The position numbers and the translations under genes were made by a program. A stretch of 64,000 nt of DNA from Pirellulaceae bacterium (lineage in GTDB: Bacteria > Planctomycetota > Planctomycetia > Pirellulales > Pirellulaceae), in NCBI GenBank assembly GCA_019636375.1, contig JAHBXS010000001.1, positions 1 to 64,000 on the forward strand, read 5' to 3'. The notes below the pieces were generated by a model. It searched no databases. It was not told the DNA's origin and saw only the letters and a program-made list of their open reading frames with translations. Shown here in pieces: positions 16,844 to 26,615 of the stretch. The stretch's first letter is position 1. Each line of letters begins with the position of its first letter.

Positions 16844-18907
16844 ATGGAAGAACCAAAACCCGACGGAACACAACCAGATCAGGACCGTCGTCCCCAACCG
16901 CGAGGCATGAATTTTTGGATTCTGCTGTTTTTGGCCGGAGTGATATTGCTGTTGGCCACATTCAGTATGTTTCAATCCGACTACAGCCAAGTCTCGTTGG
17001 GGTATTTTAATCGGTTGCTCGATGGTAAGGACTTTGACGGCAAGCCCTTGATGCGCGAAGGCAAACTTGCGGGCTCGCCAATCGAAGCGGTTGTTTTCAT
17101 TGGCGGCGAATACGCAGAGGGGATTTTTAGTTACGCCCCCCCTCCAGAACCGAAGCGTCAACCGGATGGGGTTCTGAAGATGCCTGGCCCTGACGAAAAA
17201 CTCAAACAGAAATTCCGATTTGTTTTGCCGGAGACTTCGGAGGGACGCGCCGAGTTAGCAGCTCGCATTCGCGAACGGGTCAGTCAATTTGATCAGCGGC
17301 AACCCTCCAATTTAGTCAATTACTACACCGCGTTTTTTATGTTCCTTCTGATCGGCCTCACGATCATGATGTTTTTGTCTCTCCGACGTTCTCAAAACCA
17401 AATGATGGGGGGGGGAGGATTTTTGTCGTCGTTTTCAAGAAGTCCAGCAAAACGATACGAACCGAACAGTCGCCGCATTTCATTCAAGGATGTGGCGGGT
17501 TTGGAAGGCGTCAAAGCGGACCTGCAAGAGATTGTGGACTTTTTGAAAGAGCCTGAAAAATTTCGCAAACTTGGCGGGCGTGTTCCTAAAGGAGTCCTGC
17601 TTGTTGGACCGCCGGGAACTGGGAAAACGTTGCTCGCTCGGGCGGTGGCCGGAGAGGCCAATGTTCCGTTTTTTAGCGTCAACGGCTCTGAGTTTATTCA
17701 GATGTTTGTTGGCGTTGGAGCCAGCCGCGTTCGAGATTTGTTTCAAACCGCCAAGGCGCAGGGAGCTTCGATCATCTTTATCGATGAAATCGATGCCGTA
17801 GGACGGCAGCGTGGAGCGGGGCTTGGAGGTGGCCATGACGAGCGCGAACAAACGTTGAATCAAATCTTGGGCGAAATGGATGGTTTCGACAAACAGGATG
17901 CCGTCATTGTTTTGGCTGCAACCAACCGTCCGGATGTGCTCGATCCGGCGCTGTTGCGTCCCGGACGATTCGATCGGCACGTGACCGTCAGTCGCCCGAC
18001 TCGACAAGGGCGTTTGGAAATTTTCAAAGTTCACGTCCGCGATGTCCCCTTGGGTTCCGATGTGGACTTAGAAATTTTGGCTCAGGCAACCGCCGGAATG
18101 ACCGGGGCCGATATTCAAAACCTCGTCAATGAAGCTGCCCTGTGGGCAGCTCGTCAAAATAAAAATCGTGTCGAAATGTCAGATTTTTATTACGCGCATG
18201 ACAAAGTTCTAATGGGTGCCAGACGCGAAGACGTACTTAGCGAACGCGAAAAAGAACGGACCGCTTACCACGAGGCGGGCCATACTCTCGCTGCATGGTA
18301 CTTAAAAAATGCAACTCCAGTTCACAAAGTCACCGTCATACCACGTGGGCGAGCGCTGGGTGTGACACAAATGGTGCCAGAGGAGGACCGATTAAACATT
18401 TCTGAACATGAAATTCGCGATATTCTCGTCGTGCTTCTCGCGGGACGAGCCGCAGAAAAAATTATTTACGACGAATTCACTGTCGGGGCTGAAAATGACT
18501 TGGAGCGAGCCACATCCATGGCACGTCGGATGGTGACTCAATGGGGCATGAGCGAACGCTTGGGGCCTGTCAGCTACAAAATTACTGACGAAGATCCCTT
18601 TTTGGGACGTGAGATCCACCAAAGTCGCCAATTTAGCGAACATACGATGGAGATCATCGACGATGAAGTCGCCAAAATTCTCAGTTCGGCGGCCAAGTCT
18701 GCGATCGAGTTGCTTCAGCAGAAGCGTGGAGAACTTGACCGCATCACCCGCGCTCTCGTTGAACGCGAAGAGCTTGATCGGCATGAAATCGAATCCTTGA
18801 TTGGACCCAGCGTTCATGCGATGAAAGCTGCAAATGGAAACGGGAAGCCGAACGATCAAGATGCCTCCTCCAATTCTCTTGATAGTTCAAACGCGGCGCA
18901 TAACTAG
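16844..18907 (+). CDS. ftsH: ATP-dependent zinc metalloprotease FtsH
   Basis: A 687-residue membrane AAA protease degrading misfolded membrane proteins and regulators. Two N-terminal membrane segments (about 23-42 and 163-184) flank an exported domain of about 120 residues. The AAA module has Walker A GPPGTGKT, Walker [13 protein letters not shown] and [11 protein letters not shown] (SRH). The protease domain has HEAGH (about 475) and the third zinc ligand in the ENDLERAT region. All catalytic parts are intact and length is normal. It is separated from recQ by about 230 bp. The C-terminal tail is Asn/Ser-rich and likely disordered. Confidence 0.97.
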   Translation: MEEPKPDGTQPDQDRRPQPRGMNFWILLFLAGVILLLATFSMFQSDYSQVSLGYFNRLLDGKDFDGKPLMREGKLAGSPIEAVVFIGGEYAEGIFSYAPPPEPKRQPDGVLKMPGPDEKLKQKFRFVLPETSEGRAELAARIRERVSQFDQRQPSNLVNYYTAFFMFLLIGLTIMMFLSLRRSQNQMMGGGGFLSSFSRSPAKRYEPNSRRISFKDVAGLEGVKADLQEIVDFLKEPEKFRKLGGRVPKGVLLVGPPGTGKTLLARAVAGEANVPFFSVNGSEFIQMFVGVGASRVRDLFQTAKAQGASIIFIDEIDAVGRQRGAGLGGGHDEREQTLNQILGEMDGFDKQDAVIVLAATNRPDVLDPALLRPGRFDRHVTVSRPTRQGRLEIFKVHVRDVPLGSDVDLEILAQATAGMTGADIQNLVNEAALWAARQNKNRVEMSDFYYAHDKVLMGARREDVLSEREKERTAYHEAGHTLAAWYLKNATPVHKVTVIPRGRALGVTQMVPEEDRLNISEHEIRDILVVLLAGRAAEKIIYDEFTVGAENDLERATSMARRMVTQWGMSERLGPVSYKITDEDPFLGREIHQSRQFSEHTMEIIDDEVAKILSSAAKSAIELLQQKRGELDRITRALVEREELDRHEIESLIGPSVHAMKAANGNGKPNDQDASSNSLDSSNAAHN

Positions 18908-19422
18908 GCGGTTTGATTTGGCCTGAATTTCGGCGTGTAGCGTAAGTAACTGCGGGTTCCACTTGCGAGCTCACCGTTCGAGCCCATCACCAAAACAGAC
19001 GTTTGCTTGGCCCGCTTATAATGATTTTTCCGGTTCCAATGGCCATTTCAGAAGGGCCCGGCAGCACGCATGGTTTTTGGCATTTTTCTTGCGTTTTTTG
19101 GGAAAACGTAACCAAATGTTTTGAGCTGAACCAAGTCGATCAAATCATCGAAGAATTCGAAGGGGGCCATGTTATTTGAGTGCCCAAAACAACGGTTTAA
19201 GTCTGAGTGTCAATGGTTCTTCGCAGTTGACGATTCAGCTATTTATCCTGCCAAAATTCGTCGAAATATTTAAACAGAATCTTGGAATACTAAGAGCCTA
19301 TCCCCAAAGGGGTCAGACCCTCTCCGGCTAGGCAGCAAAACAACGTTAAATTTCGCTTAGCTTCCTTAGGGTCTGACCCCTTTTGGGTTAGGCGCTAAGA
19401 CCATAAACAACGATCGTAGAGC
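18908..19422. other. intergenic, holds MITE copy A
   Basis: No gene seen. The right part contains the palindromic element at 19291-19399. The left part shows nothing recognisable. Confidence 0.5.
19291..19399. repeat. MITE-like palindromic element, copy A
   Basis: About 109 bp beginning TAAGAGCCTA and ending GGCGCTAAG. Inner inverted arms are AAAGGGGTCAGACCCT and AGGGTCTGACCCCTTTT. The same architecture recurs at 26511-28278 (split by an IS) and 51780-51885. The central part differs from the other copies. Confidence 0.8.
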
Positions 19423-21603
19423 ATGGAATCAGAGCCAGAAATCCTCATCCAGTCCATACGATTATTGGAACTGTTTGCTTTGCAAATCGATCAACCGTTT
19501 GATCGTCAAAAGGCGCGGAAAATTCTCTTTGAATCCCACCGCAACGAATCGACCAAGCCTCATGAAGATTGGTTGGATACCGTGGCTTCGTGCGCGGAGT
19601 CTTTAGAGGTCAGAATTCGTCGCGTTGAAACAACTTTTGCCGACATTCTGCCGATGGTCCAGAACGGGTTTCCTGTTGCCCATCTCGCTGGTGAAGAACC
19701 AAATAATCAAGTTTGGTGGGTTATCAATCGCATAAAGGGCCAGCGAGTTCAATTGGCCGACATGCGAAGCGGTAAGTCACGATGGGTCAGCTTAAACAAG
19801 TTGAACAACATCTTGGGAATTTCGCCTGCCTTAGCAACCACATGCTGGCTGGTTTGTTATCCGGTTCTGATGGGAGATTCAAATACCAAACTCTCGGACG
19901 ATCATTCAAGCGGAGGGCATTCGGCTGATCATCATGGAGGTCATCACGGAGGCCATCACGGTCACGGACCTCCCCCGTTGCGTCGCATTTTAAAGATTTT
20001 GCGGCCCGAGCGTTCCGACATTCTAACTATTTTGATCTTCGCTTTCGTGGTCGGCTTGTTAACATTGACAACTCCGATTGCCACGGAAGCCTTGGTGAAC
20101 ACGGTTGCCTTCGGGCAGTTCATTCAACCAGTCATCATACTTTCTTTGATGGTTTTGGTGTTTTTGTCATTTTCATCTGCGATTACCGCCTTGCAGATTT
20201 ACGTGATGGAAATTTTGCAGCGTCGTCTATTCGTGCGTTTGGTGGACGATTTGGCGTACCGACTTCCGCGAGTTTGCCAAGACTCTGTTGATCAACATCG
20301 ACTTTCAGAGTTGACCAATCGATTTCTAGACATAATGACCATCCAAAAAGCATTGGCCAAGCTCTTGCTTGACGGTTCTGGATTGGTCGTGCAAGGGTTG
20401 ATTGGAATGTTGGTACTGGCCTTCTATCACCCATTTTTGTTGGGTTTTGACATCCTGCTGCTTTTATTAATTGCCTTCACGCTATTCGCATTGGGGCGAG
20501 GCGGTGTTTCTTCGGCCATAAACGAGTCGTTCCAGAAATACGAGATGCTTGCTTGGCTCCAAGAATTAGGTCGATGCACGACTGCATTTAAACTCAATGA
20601 CGGACTCGAGTTCGCCGTCGAACGCGCTGACCATTTGGCTGTCGATTATATTCGTGCCCGAAAGGCTCATTTCAAGATTTACTTGAGACAAGTCATATTT
20701 TCTCTGGCAATATACTCGTTTGCAATGACGGCACTCCTGGGGTTGGGTGGCTGGCTGGTGATTGCGGAAGAGTTAAGCTTGGGGCAATTAATTGCTGCCG
20801 AACTGATTGTCCTGTTGATTCTGCGATCATTCACTAAAGTTGGAATTCAGCTTGAGAGTTTTTACGACTTGATGGCCGCAACTGACAAAGTTGGCGTTTT
20901 GTTGGACTTGCCTATTGAAGAGCATGACAAACTGTTAGACCTTCCTGCTGATCAACCTGTTTCACTTGAATTCGAAAATGTGTCGCTCAAGATCGCTGGT
21001 CATGCAGTTTTGAAAAATCTTAATTTTAAACTTTCGGCTGGCGAATCGCTTGTAATGATTGGTGATGGTCCGACTGGAATTCATTACCTTGGCGACCTAT
21101 GCTTGGGGCTCAGGTCGGCGAGTTCTGGGGTCATCAAGATTGATGAAGTCGAGATGCGAGAGTTTCGCCTCGACTCGTTGCGTTCTCTAATTGGAGTGGC
21201 ACGCGAGGGTGAGATTTTTGAGGGAACTTTAGAGGAAAACATTCATTTGCATCGACCATCTGTAAGTATGTTGGACGTCAGACGAGCAGCCAAAGACTTG
21301 GGACTCATGAATTTTGTAAATGAATTGCCTGAGGGGCTAAGCACTCGGCTGTCATCCTCTGGGTTTCCCCTAACGCCCAGTCAAGCTAAACGGGTCGCGC
21401 TGGCCAGGGCCTGCGCTAGTCGCCCACGTCTTTTGCTGATTGATCGGATTCTCGACAGTTTCTCAAAGTCAGAGGCGCGAGAGATCTTAGAGTATCTCGC
21501 GACGAACCGTGGAACCTCGCTATTGGTCGTTAGTTGTCGCCCTGATTTCGTTGACCTCTGCGATTCGCATGTCAATTTAGGGGAAGGCGGCAATCCGGGT
21601 TGA
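19423..21603 (+). CDS. ABC exporter-like protein with C39-like N-terminus and degenerate ATPase
   Basis: A 726-residue protein with the layout of type I secretion ABC exporters. An N-terminal domain (1-155) resembles a C39-like, probably non-catalytic peptidase domain. A His/Gly-rich linker lies at about 160-186, a six-helix membrane domain at about 200-475, and a nucleotide-binding domain at about 505-726. The ATPase motifs are broken: Walker A reads GDGPTGIHYL (no Lys or Ser/Thr), the signature is LTPSQ instead of LSGGQ, and Walker B is LLLIDR without the following Glu. Downstream HlyD-like and TolC-like genes complete a tripartite export operon. ATP hydrolysis by this subunit is doubtful, so it may be an inactive half or need a partner. 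Confidence 0.85.
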   Translation: MESEPEILIQSIRLLELFALQIDQPFDRQKARKILFESHRNESTKPHEDWLDTVASCAESLEVRIRRVETTFADILPMVQNGFPVAHLAGEEPNNQVWWVINRIKGQRVQLADMRSGKSRWVSLNKLNNILGISPALATTCWLVCYPVLMGDSNTKLSDDHSSGGHSADHHGGHHGGHHGHGPPPLRRILKILRPERSDILTILIFAFVVGLLTLTTPIATEALVNTVAFGQFIQPVIILSLMVLVFLSFSSAITALQIYVMEILQRRLFVRLVDDLAYRLPRVCQDSVDQHRLSELTNRFLDIMTIQKALAKLLLDGSGLVVQGLIGMLVLAFYHPFLLGFDILLLLLIAFTLFALGRGGVSSAINESFQKYEMLAWLQELGRCTTAFKLNDGLEFAVERADHLAVDYIRARKAHFKIYLRQVIFSLAIYSFAMTALLGLGGWLVIAEELSLGQLIAAELIVLLILRSFTKVGIQLESFYDLMAATDKVGVLLDLPIEEHDKLLDLPADQPVSLEFENVSLKIAGHAVLKNLNFKLSAGESLVMIGDGPTGIHYLGDLCLGLRSASSGVIKIDEVEMREFRLDSLRSLIGVAREGEIFEGTLEENIHLHRPSVSMLDVRRAAKDLGLMNFVNELPEGLSTRLSSSGFPLTPSQAKRVALARACASRPRLLLIDRILDSFSKSEAREILEYLATNRGTSLLVVSCRPDFVDLCDSHVNLGEGGNPG

Positions 21604-21668
21604 GTTGGTGATTGAATAGTCCTCCCGCGAATGGATTTCAAAATTTTAACGATGGTGACGAAAGTAAG

Positions 21669-23012
21669 ATGAGAAGCACAATTTCCTTAGAACAAATTCG
21701 ACACATCCCGCTCCCCGCGATGGACCTGGTCCGTTCCAGTCAACGGATCAGGAAGTTTGCGAGGATTTTGTTGGCGGCCTTGGGGTTGTGGGCGATTGGG
21801 ATGTTGTTGTTGCCGTGGCAACAGACCTCGCGAGGAACAGGAAAAGTGATTGCCTATACTCCTCAAGAACGCCAGCAAACGGTGATATCTCCCGTTGATG
21901 GAATTGTTTTTGAAATTATGGCGGGTCTTCGAGAAGGAGACAAAGTTAAACAGGGGGACGTTATCTTGGAACTCGTCCCTATCGCGGCTGACTTGCAGAA
22001 TCAAATTAAATCGCAAGTGAGAGAGTATGAGGCCAAGCTGGGTGCAATTGCCATCAAAGAAAGCGTCTACGGCCAAAACGCGATTGATTTTGAGGCAGCG
22101 CGCGATTATGCAGTCCAGGCAGCGAGGGAAATGGTCAGTTCAGCAAACGCCAAACTGAGCGCAAAGAAAAAGTTGATTCCTGGCTACGAAGCCAAACTAC
22201 ATCAGGCAAATCTAAACTATGATCGTTTTCAAAGCCTGGAAAAGGGTGGTTTTCGTGCCGAACGCGAGGTCGAGGAACTGAAACGAAACGTGGATGTAGC
22301 TCAAGCGGACTTAGAGTCTGCAAGAGAAGATGTTTCATCGGCGGAGTATGAAGTTAAATCTAAAGAACAAGAACTCGAGCAAAAGCGGCGTGAGTTCCAA
22401 ACAAAAGTCGATGTAGCCCGAGCCTACCAACAGGAGGCTGTTAGCGAGGCGGCGTCGGTTCGCAAGGATATTCGAGACCTTGAGATCAAATTGCAAGAAC
22501 TACAGCAACTGAAAATAACGGCCCCTCGCGATGGAAGTGTGTTTCGCTTGCCTCTTTTTGAGCGCGGGCAAACCGTAAAAAAAGGGGATTCCTTGTTCAC
22601 CATTGTGCCAGAGACTACTGACTTGGCGGTTGAATTATGGGTGACCGGTTTGGATATCCCCTTAATCCAGCCTAACGATCATGTGCGACTTCAGTTTGAG
22701 GGCTGGCCTGCTGTGCAATTTTCCGGATGGCCATCAGTCGCGGTAGGCACTTTTGGCGGCAAAGTGATTGCGATCGACGACTCCGATGATGGCGAAGGCA
22801 AATTTCGCATCCAGGTCGTTCCTGAAAACGACAGTGAGTGGCCGCCTCCCCATTACCTTAGACAGGGGGTCCGCGCTAACGGTTGGGTCATGTTGCAACA
22901 AGTCACGCTGGGTTATGAACTTTGGCGTTTGACGAATGGATTCCCTCCGGCACGTCCCGATGCAGATCCGAAAAAACTCAAAGCTTCCGCTCCTCCAGTA
23001 AAGGTCAATTAA
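21669..23012 (+). CDS. HlyD-family periplasmic adaptor
   Basis: A 447-residue membrane-fusion protein linking the ABC-like protein to an outer-membrane channel. One N-terminal membrane helix (ILLAALGLWAIGMLLLPWQ), a split biotinyl-lipoyl-like domain (RGTGKVIAYTPQERQQTVISPVDGIVFEIM... and LKITAPRDGSVFRLPLFERGQTVKKGDSLFTIVPE), a long coiled-coil hairpin (about 110-270) and a beta-barrel near the C-terminus. ATG at 21669 is preferred to a TTG at 21612, though neither has a strong ribosome site. It lies 65 bp after the ABC-like gene and 12 bp before the TolC-like gene. Confidence 0.9.
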   Translation: MRSTISLEQIRHIPLPAMDLVRSSQRIRKFARILLAALGLWAIGMLLLPWQQTSRGTGKVIAYTPQERQQTVISPVDGIVFEIMAGLREGDKVKQGDVILELVPIAADLQNQIKSQVREYEAKLGAIAIKESVYGQNAIDFEAARDYAVQAAREMVSSANAKLSAKKKLIPGYEAKLHQANLNYDRFQSLEKGGFRAEREVEELKRNVDVAQADLESAREDVSSAEYEVKSKEQELEQKRREFQTKVDVARAYQQEAVSEAASVRKDIRDLEIKLQELQQLKITAPRDGSVFRLPLFERGQTVKKGDSLFTIVPETTDLAVELWVTGLDIPLIQPNDHVRLQFEGWPAVQFSGWPSVAVGTFGGKVIAIDDSDDGEGKFRIQVVPENDSEWPPPHYLRQGVRANGWVMLQQVTLGYELWRLTNGFPPARPDADPKKLKASAPPVKVN

Positions 23013-23024
23013 ATTCGGATCGTC

Positions 23025-24761
23025 ATGGATGACAAACTGATCCAACTAAAAAAATCCTTCACCTGCGAGTGTTCAACCGGTCTCGCAAGGACTGCGTTTT
23101 TTCGTCGAGAGCATTTCACTACCGTTCTACGCCTGCTGGGCAAGGGACTTTTCCTGATCGTTGGGATTCTGTTCACCACGACAGGTTGTCAAAGCGGCGG
23201 CTGGCGTTCTTGGGATTGGGTCCCTCCTTGGCCCGGCCGGACGGTGGACACATCTATGCCTGCTTTGGTTGTCCCTCTAAGCTCGGATATGCTTGTTGCG
23301 ACTCCTCGCCAACTCGATGCCTCCGAAGCAATTTCACCCGAGGAATTTGAAGCAAGCGAAGAATTATTTCCCAGCTTGGATCGGCCTGAAAACGCAACAG
23401 CCTCAAGCAAAAATGACTCGGAGAATCCGGTTGCGAAGCTAGATATTAATGACGTGACCGACTCTGTACTCGCGATCTTTCCTGATCTCCAAATTGCGAT
23501 GCTCGAGCAAAACGTCGCGAGCGGGAACTTGACGGCCGCGATGGGCGCTTTTGACTTGAACTTACGCGGTCAGACCATCAACCAACCGATTGGTTACTAC
23601 GAAAACTATCGTCAGTCACTTGGTTTTTCTCAAAATGTTGCCACAAATGGTTCGACGTTCTATGGCGGCTATCGCATCGGTGCGGGAGATTTTCAGCCTT
23701 GGTACAAGGAGCGTGAAACGAATCGCGGGGGGGAAGTCGCGTTCGGAGCAATTACTCCTCTTAGACAGAATCGCTTGATAGATGCACGTCGGGCGGCGGT
23801 GTACCGTGCCGAACAAGACCTTCAAGCCACCGATCCCTTGATTCGCAACCAAGAAATCAGCTTGATTCGGGATGCCTCAGCCGTTTACTGGATATGGGTG
23901 GGTGTCGGAAATGCCTTGGATACTCACCAACGCCTGTTGGGTTTGGCGATTGACCGGGCGAGGGCAATTGATCAACGGGTACAGCGTGGCGACCTACCGC
24001 GGTTGGCCAATATCGACAATGATCGCTTGATTGCTCAACGGCAAGCAAAATTAGTTGAAGCCCAACGAAAATTCGAAGAAGTGTCTCTTAAATTGTCCTT
24101 CTTCCTCCGCGACAGCACGGGGCAAATGCTTGTGCCCGGAATTGAATTTGTGCCAGGTTTTCCCGATCTGCTTGTGATTGACAAAGAACAATTACAAGAT
24201 GACCTCTCCCTAGCGATCGATATCCATCCTGAGATTCGACAGTTAGATTTTGAAATTAACAAAGCTGAGATCGACATCGCTGCCGCCCGAAACATGGTTC
24301 TCGCTCGCGTGGATGCTTTTGCCGAGACTTCCCAAGACATGGGTTCAAGTGTTTCGCCGACAGGTGACAAGTCCCCCTTGGAAGTGGAAGTCGGTATCAT
24401 GGCTGAACTCCCTCTGCAACGGCGGTTTGGATTGGGACGGCTTTCTGCCAGCGAGGCGAAACTTCGCCAAGTGCAACTGAAGCGCGAGCTGCTGACCAAC
24501 AAAATCCAAGTCGCTCTGCAAGACAGTTATTCAGCAATGCTCAACGCGCGAGAACGTTTAGCGCGTTCACGAGAAAATCTAGAATTGGCTTTGCAAGCTC
24601 TGGATATTGCGAAAAACGCCTTTTCTTCCGGAGACATCGACTTGATTGTGCTGAATATCTACGAAGAAGCCGAGGCCAATGCAGAACTGCTGGTGATTGA
24701 TGCTGAAATCGAGTTCTTTATTGCCCTCGCACAATACCGATTTGCCATGGGTACCCGTTAA
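23025..24761 (+). CDS. TolC-like outer membrane efflux lipoprotein
   Basis: A 578-residue outer-membrane-factor protein. The N-terminus carries a long cytoplasmic-side segment, then a hydrophobic stretch and lipobox (LIVGILFTTTGC), so Cys55 is the likely lipidated residue. Two OEP-type halves follow, with long amphipathic helices (for example DPLIRNQEISLIRDASAVYWIWVGVGNALDTHQRLLGLAIDRA and NARERLARSRENLELALQALDIAKNAF) typical of the periplasmic tunnel. Third gene of the export operon. The cargo is not apparent nearby. Confidence 0.88.
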   Translation: MDDKLIQLKKSFTCECSTGLARTAFFRREHFTTVLRLLGKGLFLIVGILFTTTGCQSGGWRSWDWVPPWPGRTVDTSMPALVVPLSSDMLVATPRQLDASEAISPEEFEASEELFPSLDRPENATASSKNDSENPVAKLDINDVTDSVLAIFPDLQIAMLEQNVASGNLTAAMGAFDLNLRGQTINQPIGYYENYRQSLGFSQNVATNGSTFYGGYRIGAGDFQPWYKERETNRGGEVAFGAITPLRQNRLIDARRAAVYRAEQDLQATDPLIRNQEISLIRDASAVYWIWVGVGNALDTHQRLLGLAIDRARAIDQRVQRGDLPRLANIDNDRLIAQRQAKLVEAQRKFEEVSLKLSFFLRDSTGQMLVPGIEFVPGFPDLLVIDKEQLQDDLSLAIDIHPEIRQLDFEINKAEIDIAAARNMVLARVDAFAETSQDMGSSVSPTGDKSPLEVEVGIMAELPLQRRFGLGRLSASEAKLRQVQLKRELLTNKIQVALQDSYSAMLNARERLARSRENLELALQALDIAKNAFSSGDIDLIVLNIYEEAEANAELLVIDAEIEFFIALAQYRFAMGTR

Positions 24762-24794
24762 GGATTGAAACCGCGTTTCTTGACCATCGGTTTC

Positions 24795-24831
24795 GACGCG
24801 GCTCAGACAAAGAGACGCGGCTCAGACAAAG
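24795..24831. repeat. tandem 18-bp duplication
   Basis: GACGCGGCTCAGACAAAG occurs at 24795-24812 and again at 24814-24831, just after the TolC-like gene and just before the end of the opposing gene. Probably a slippage duplication in the convergent 3' region. Confidence 0.8.
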
Positions 24832-24847
24832 AATTGCTTGAGGTTCG

Positions 24848-26491
24848 TCAATCAGCCTTCTTCAATTGAAACGTCGTGCGAACGGGCCGGTGATCCGAAG
24901 CGACTTGTTCATCGATCACTTCCGTCTCGGAAAAACTCCAGCGATTATTGGGGCCACCAAAAATGAAATCGATTTCCACGGTTGGAGCGTCGGCAGGAAA
25001 TGTTGCTCGTTGATCGCGAGGCTTGAACGCTTCAACAGTTCCTTGAGAGAATAAATCGAGGGTTCGTGAGCCAGGCCGATCATTGAAATCACCAACCAAA
25101 AGGTACGGAGTTTTCAGTTCTTTGAGGTAGGTCCCCAGTTTTTCGGCCTGAGCAAACCTGTCTTTGTCATTCTTGAGCCAATCGAAGTGCACATTGACCA
25201 CCGTCAACCGTTCGTTGTTTGGCAACAAAACTTCGACCGCCAAGGCAATCCTGGGCTCACCACCCTGGGGAAGCACGACCGACTCGATCCGAATCAACGG
25301 GTGCTTACTAAGAATTGCCATTCCGTAACGCCCTCCATCGTGGTTCATGAATTTGCCGAAGGCGGGGTGCATCCCCAACAGTCGAGACAGCTCTCGAGTT
25401 TGGTTAACCGTACCGCTTCTTCGGACTCCATCATCCACTTCTTGCAAGGCGACGAAATCGGGCGACGACTTCCGAATGACCTCGGCGATTCTTGTCAAAT
25501 CAACTTCGTTGTCCATGCCGCGACCATGCCGAATGTTGTAGCTGACCAACTTTCCTTCAAAAGCAAAATCGTCAACACTTCTTTCTGCGCTTTCTCGCAT
25601 TGTGAACGTGGTCAATACCGCCGCGTGATCTGATGGGAATTGGACAGGATGAGTGTCGATTGTGCGACTATTGAGTGCAAGTAAATCGCCTTGATAAAAG
25701 ATGTAGTCGATCCGGTCTTGTTCTTGTTCCGGAAATCTTGGGGTCCAGGTGCGGTCTCGCATTCTGTCAGGAGTTGGATTCATTTCCCGATAGGAGTCGC
25801 GAAACCCCTGGTCCAACAGAACTTTTGTCGTCTGCCAATCAACAACAACTCCGTACTGGTCGAAACCGATTTCGCTGTAATCAAGATGGGACATCGCATT
25901 GAAATCTCCAGCGATGATCAACGGAATTTTTGCATAACTCGAATCGCTAAGACGTTCGACGATTTGCGTGAGCATTGAATCTAAATCGTCCGCCGAAGGT
26001 TGACAGGCGGTCAGTAGGCCGGGCAAATCTTGATTGTCGCGAGTGCCTGGCTCCCAAATCTCCTTGCCGTATGGGAGCCAAATCGAATAGCAAGCGATCC
26101 GCCGACCACTTGGCAACTCGACGATGGCCCCGACGTTTTTGAATTCTTGGTGAACTGACAAATCTTCGACGATTGGAAATCGACTTAAGATTGAAACATT
26201 GGTCCCACGCGGATGAAAATGAAACCCAAGTTGCTCAGCGATCCATTCACCCGAGCCATAAGTCTCTTGTAGGGCGACAATGTCCGCTTGCGAATCGCGA
26301 ATAACTTCAACCACTCGTTGCGGCCCCACATCCTCGCCATCCTCACGCCCTCCATGCCAAATATTCCAAGTCATCACGCGGAGATTCTTTGATGAAGCCG
26401 ATTCGACCTCTTGAGCCAAAACATATATTCCCCAAAGTCCAACGAAAACTGAAATTGCCAAACGAAAAAGACAAATTAGAAAAATCCTCAT
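24848..26491 (-). CDS. exported protein with two tandem endonuclease/exonuclease/phosphatase domains
   Basis: A 547-residue protein with an N-terminal signal or anchor (MRIFLICLFRLAISVFVGLWGIYVLAQ). Two EEP domains follow. Domain 1 (about 37-305): LRVMTWNIWHGG, DIVALQET, PLIIAGDFNAMSHLD, RIDYIFYQG, SDHAAVLTTF. Domain 2 (about 315-540): LVSYNIRHGRG, DFVALQEVDDG, YLLVGDFNDRPGS, IDFIFGG, SDHRPVRTTF. Both keep the Mg-binding Asn/Glu, the Asp-x-Asn pair and the terminal Asp-His, so both look active. EEP enzymes cleave phosphodiesters of DNA, inositol phosphates or sphingolipids. Substrate unknown; export suggests extracellular DNA or lipid. The duplication within one chain is unusual. Confidence 0.85.
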   Translation of the reverse strand: MRIFLICLFRLAISVFVGLWGIYVLAQEVESASSKNLRVMTWNIWHGGREDGEDVGPQRVVEVIRDSQADIVALQETYGSGEWIAEQLGFHFHPRGTNVSILSRFPIVEDLSVHQEFKNVGAIVELPSGRRIACYSIWLPYGKEIWEPGTRDNQDLPGLLTACQPSADDLDSMLTQIVERLSDSSYAKIPLIIAGDFNAMSHLDYSEIGFDQYGVVVDWQTTKVLLDQGFRDSYREMNPTPDRMRDRTWTPRFPEQEQDRIDYIFYQGDLLALNSRTIDTHPVQFPSDHAAVLTTFTMRESAERSVDDFAFEGKLVSYNIRHGRGMDNEVDLTRIAEVIRKSSPDFVALQEVDDGVRRSGTVNQTRELSRLLGMHPAFGKFMNHDGGRYGMAILSKHPLIRIESVVLPQGGEPRIALAVEVLLPNNERLTVVNVHFDWLKNDKDRFAQAEKLGTYLKELKTPYLLVGDFNDRPGSRTLDLFSQGTVEAFKPRDQRATFPADAPTVEIDFIFGGPNNRWSFSETEVIDEQVASDHRPVRTTFQLKKAD

Positions 26492-26615
26492 TCCGTACCC
26501 CTTTCCAATTTTAGAGCCCGTCCCAAAAGGGGTCAGACCCTTTGGAGGCTCAGACCCTTTGGAGGCTAGGCTAGAATTTACAATTTTTGTTTCATGGCCG
26601 GAAAGGGTCTGACCC

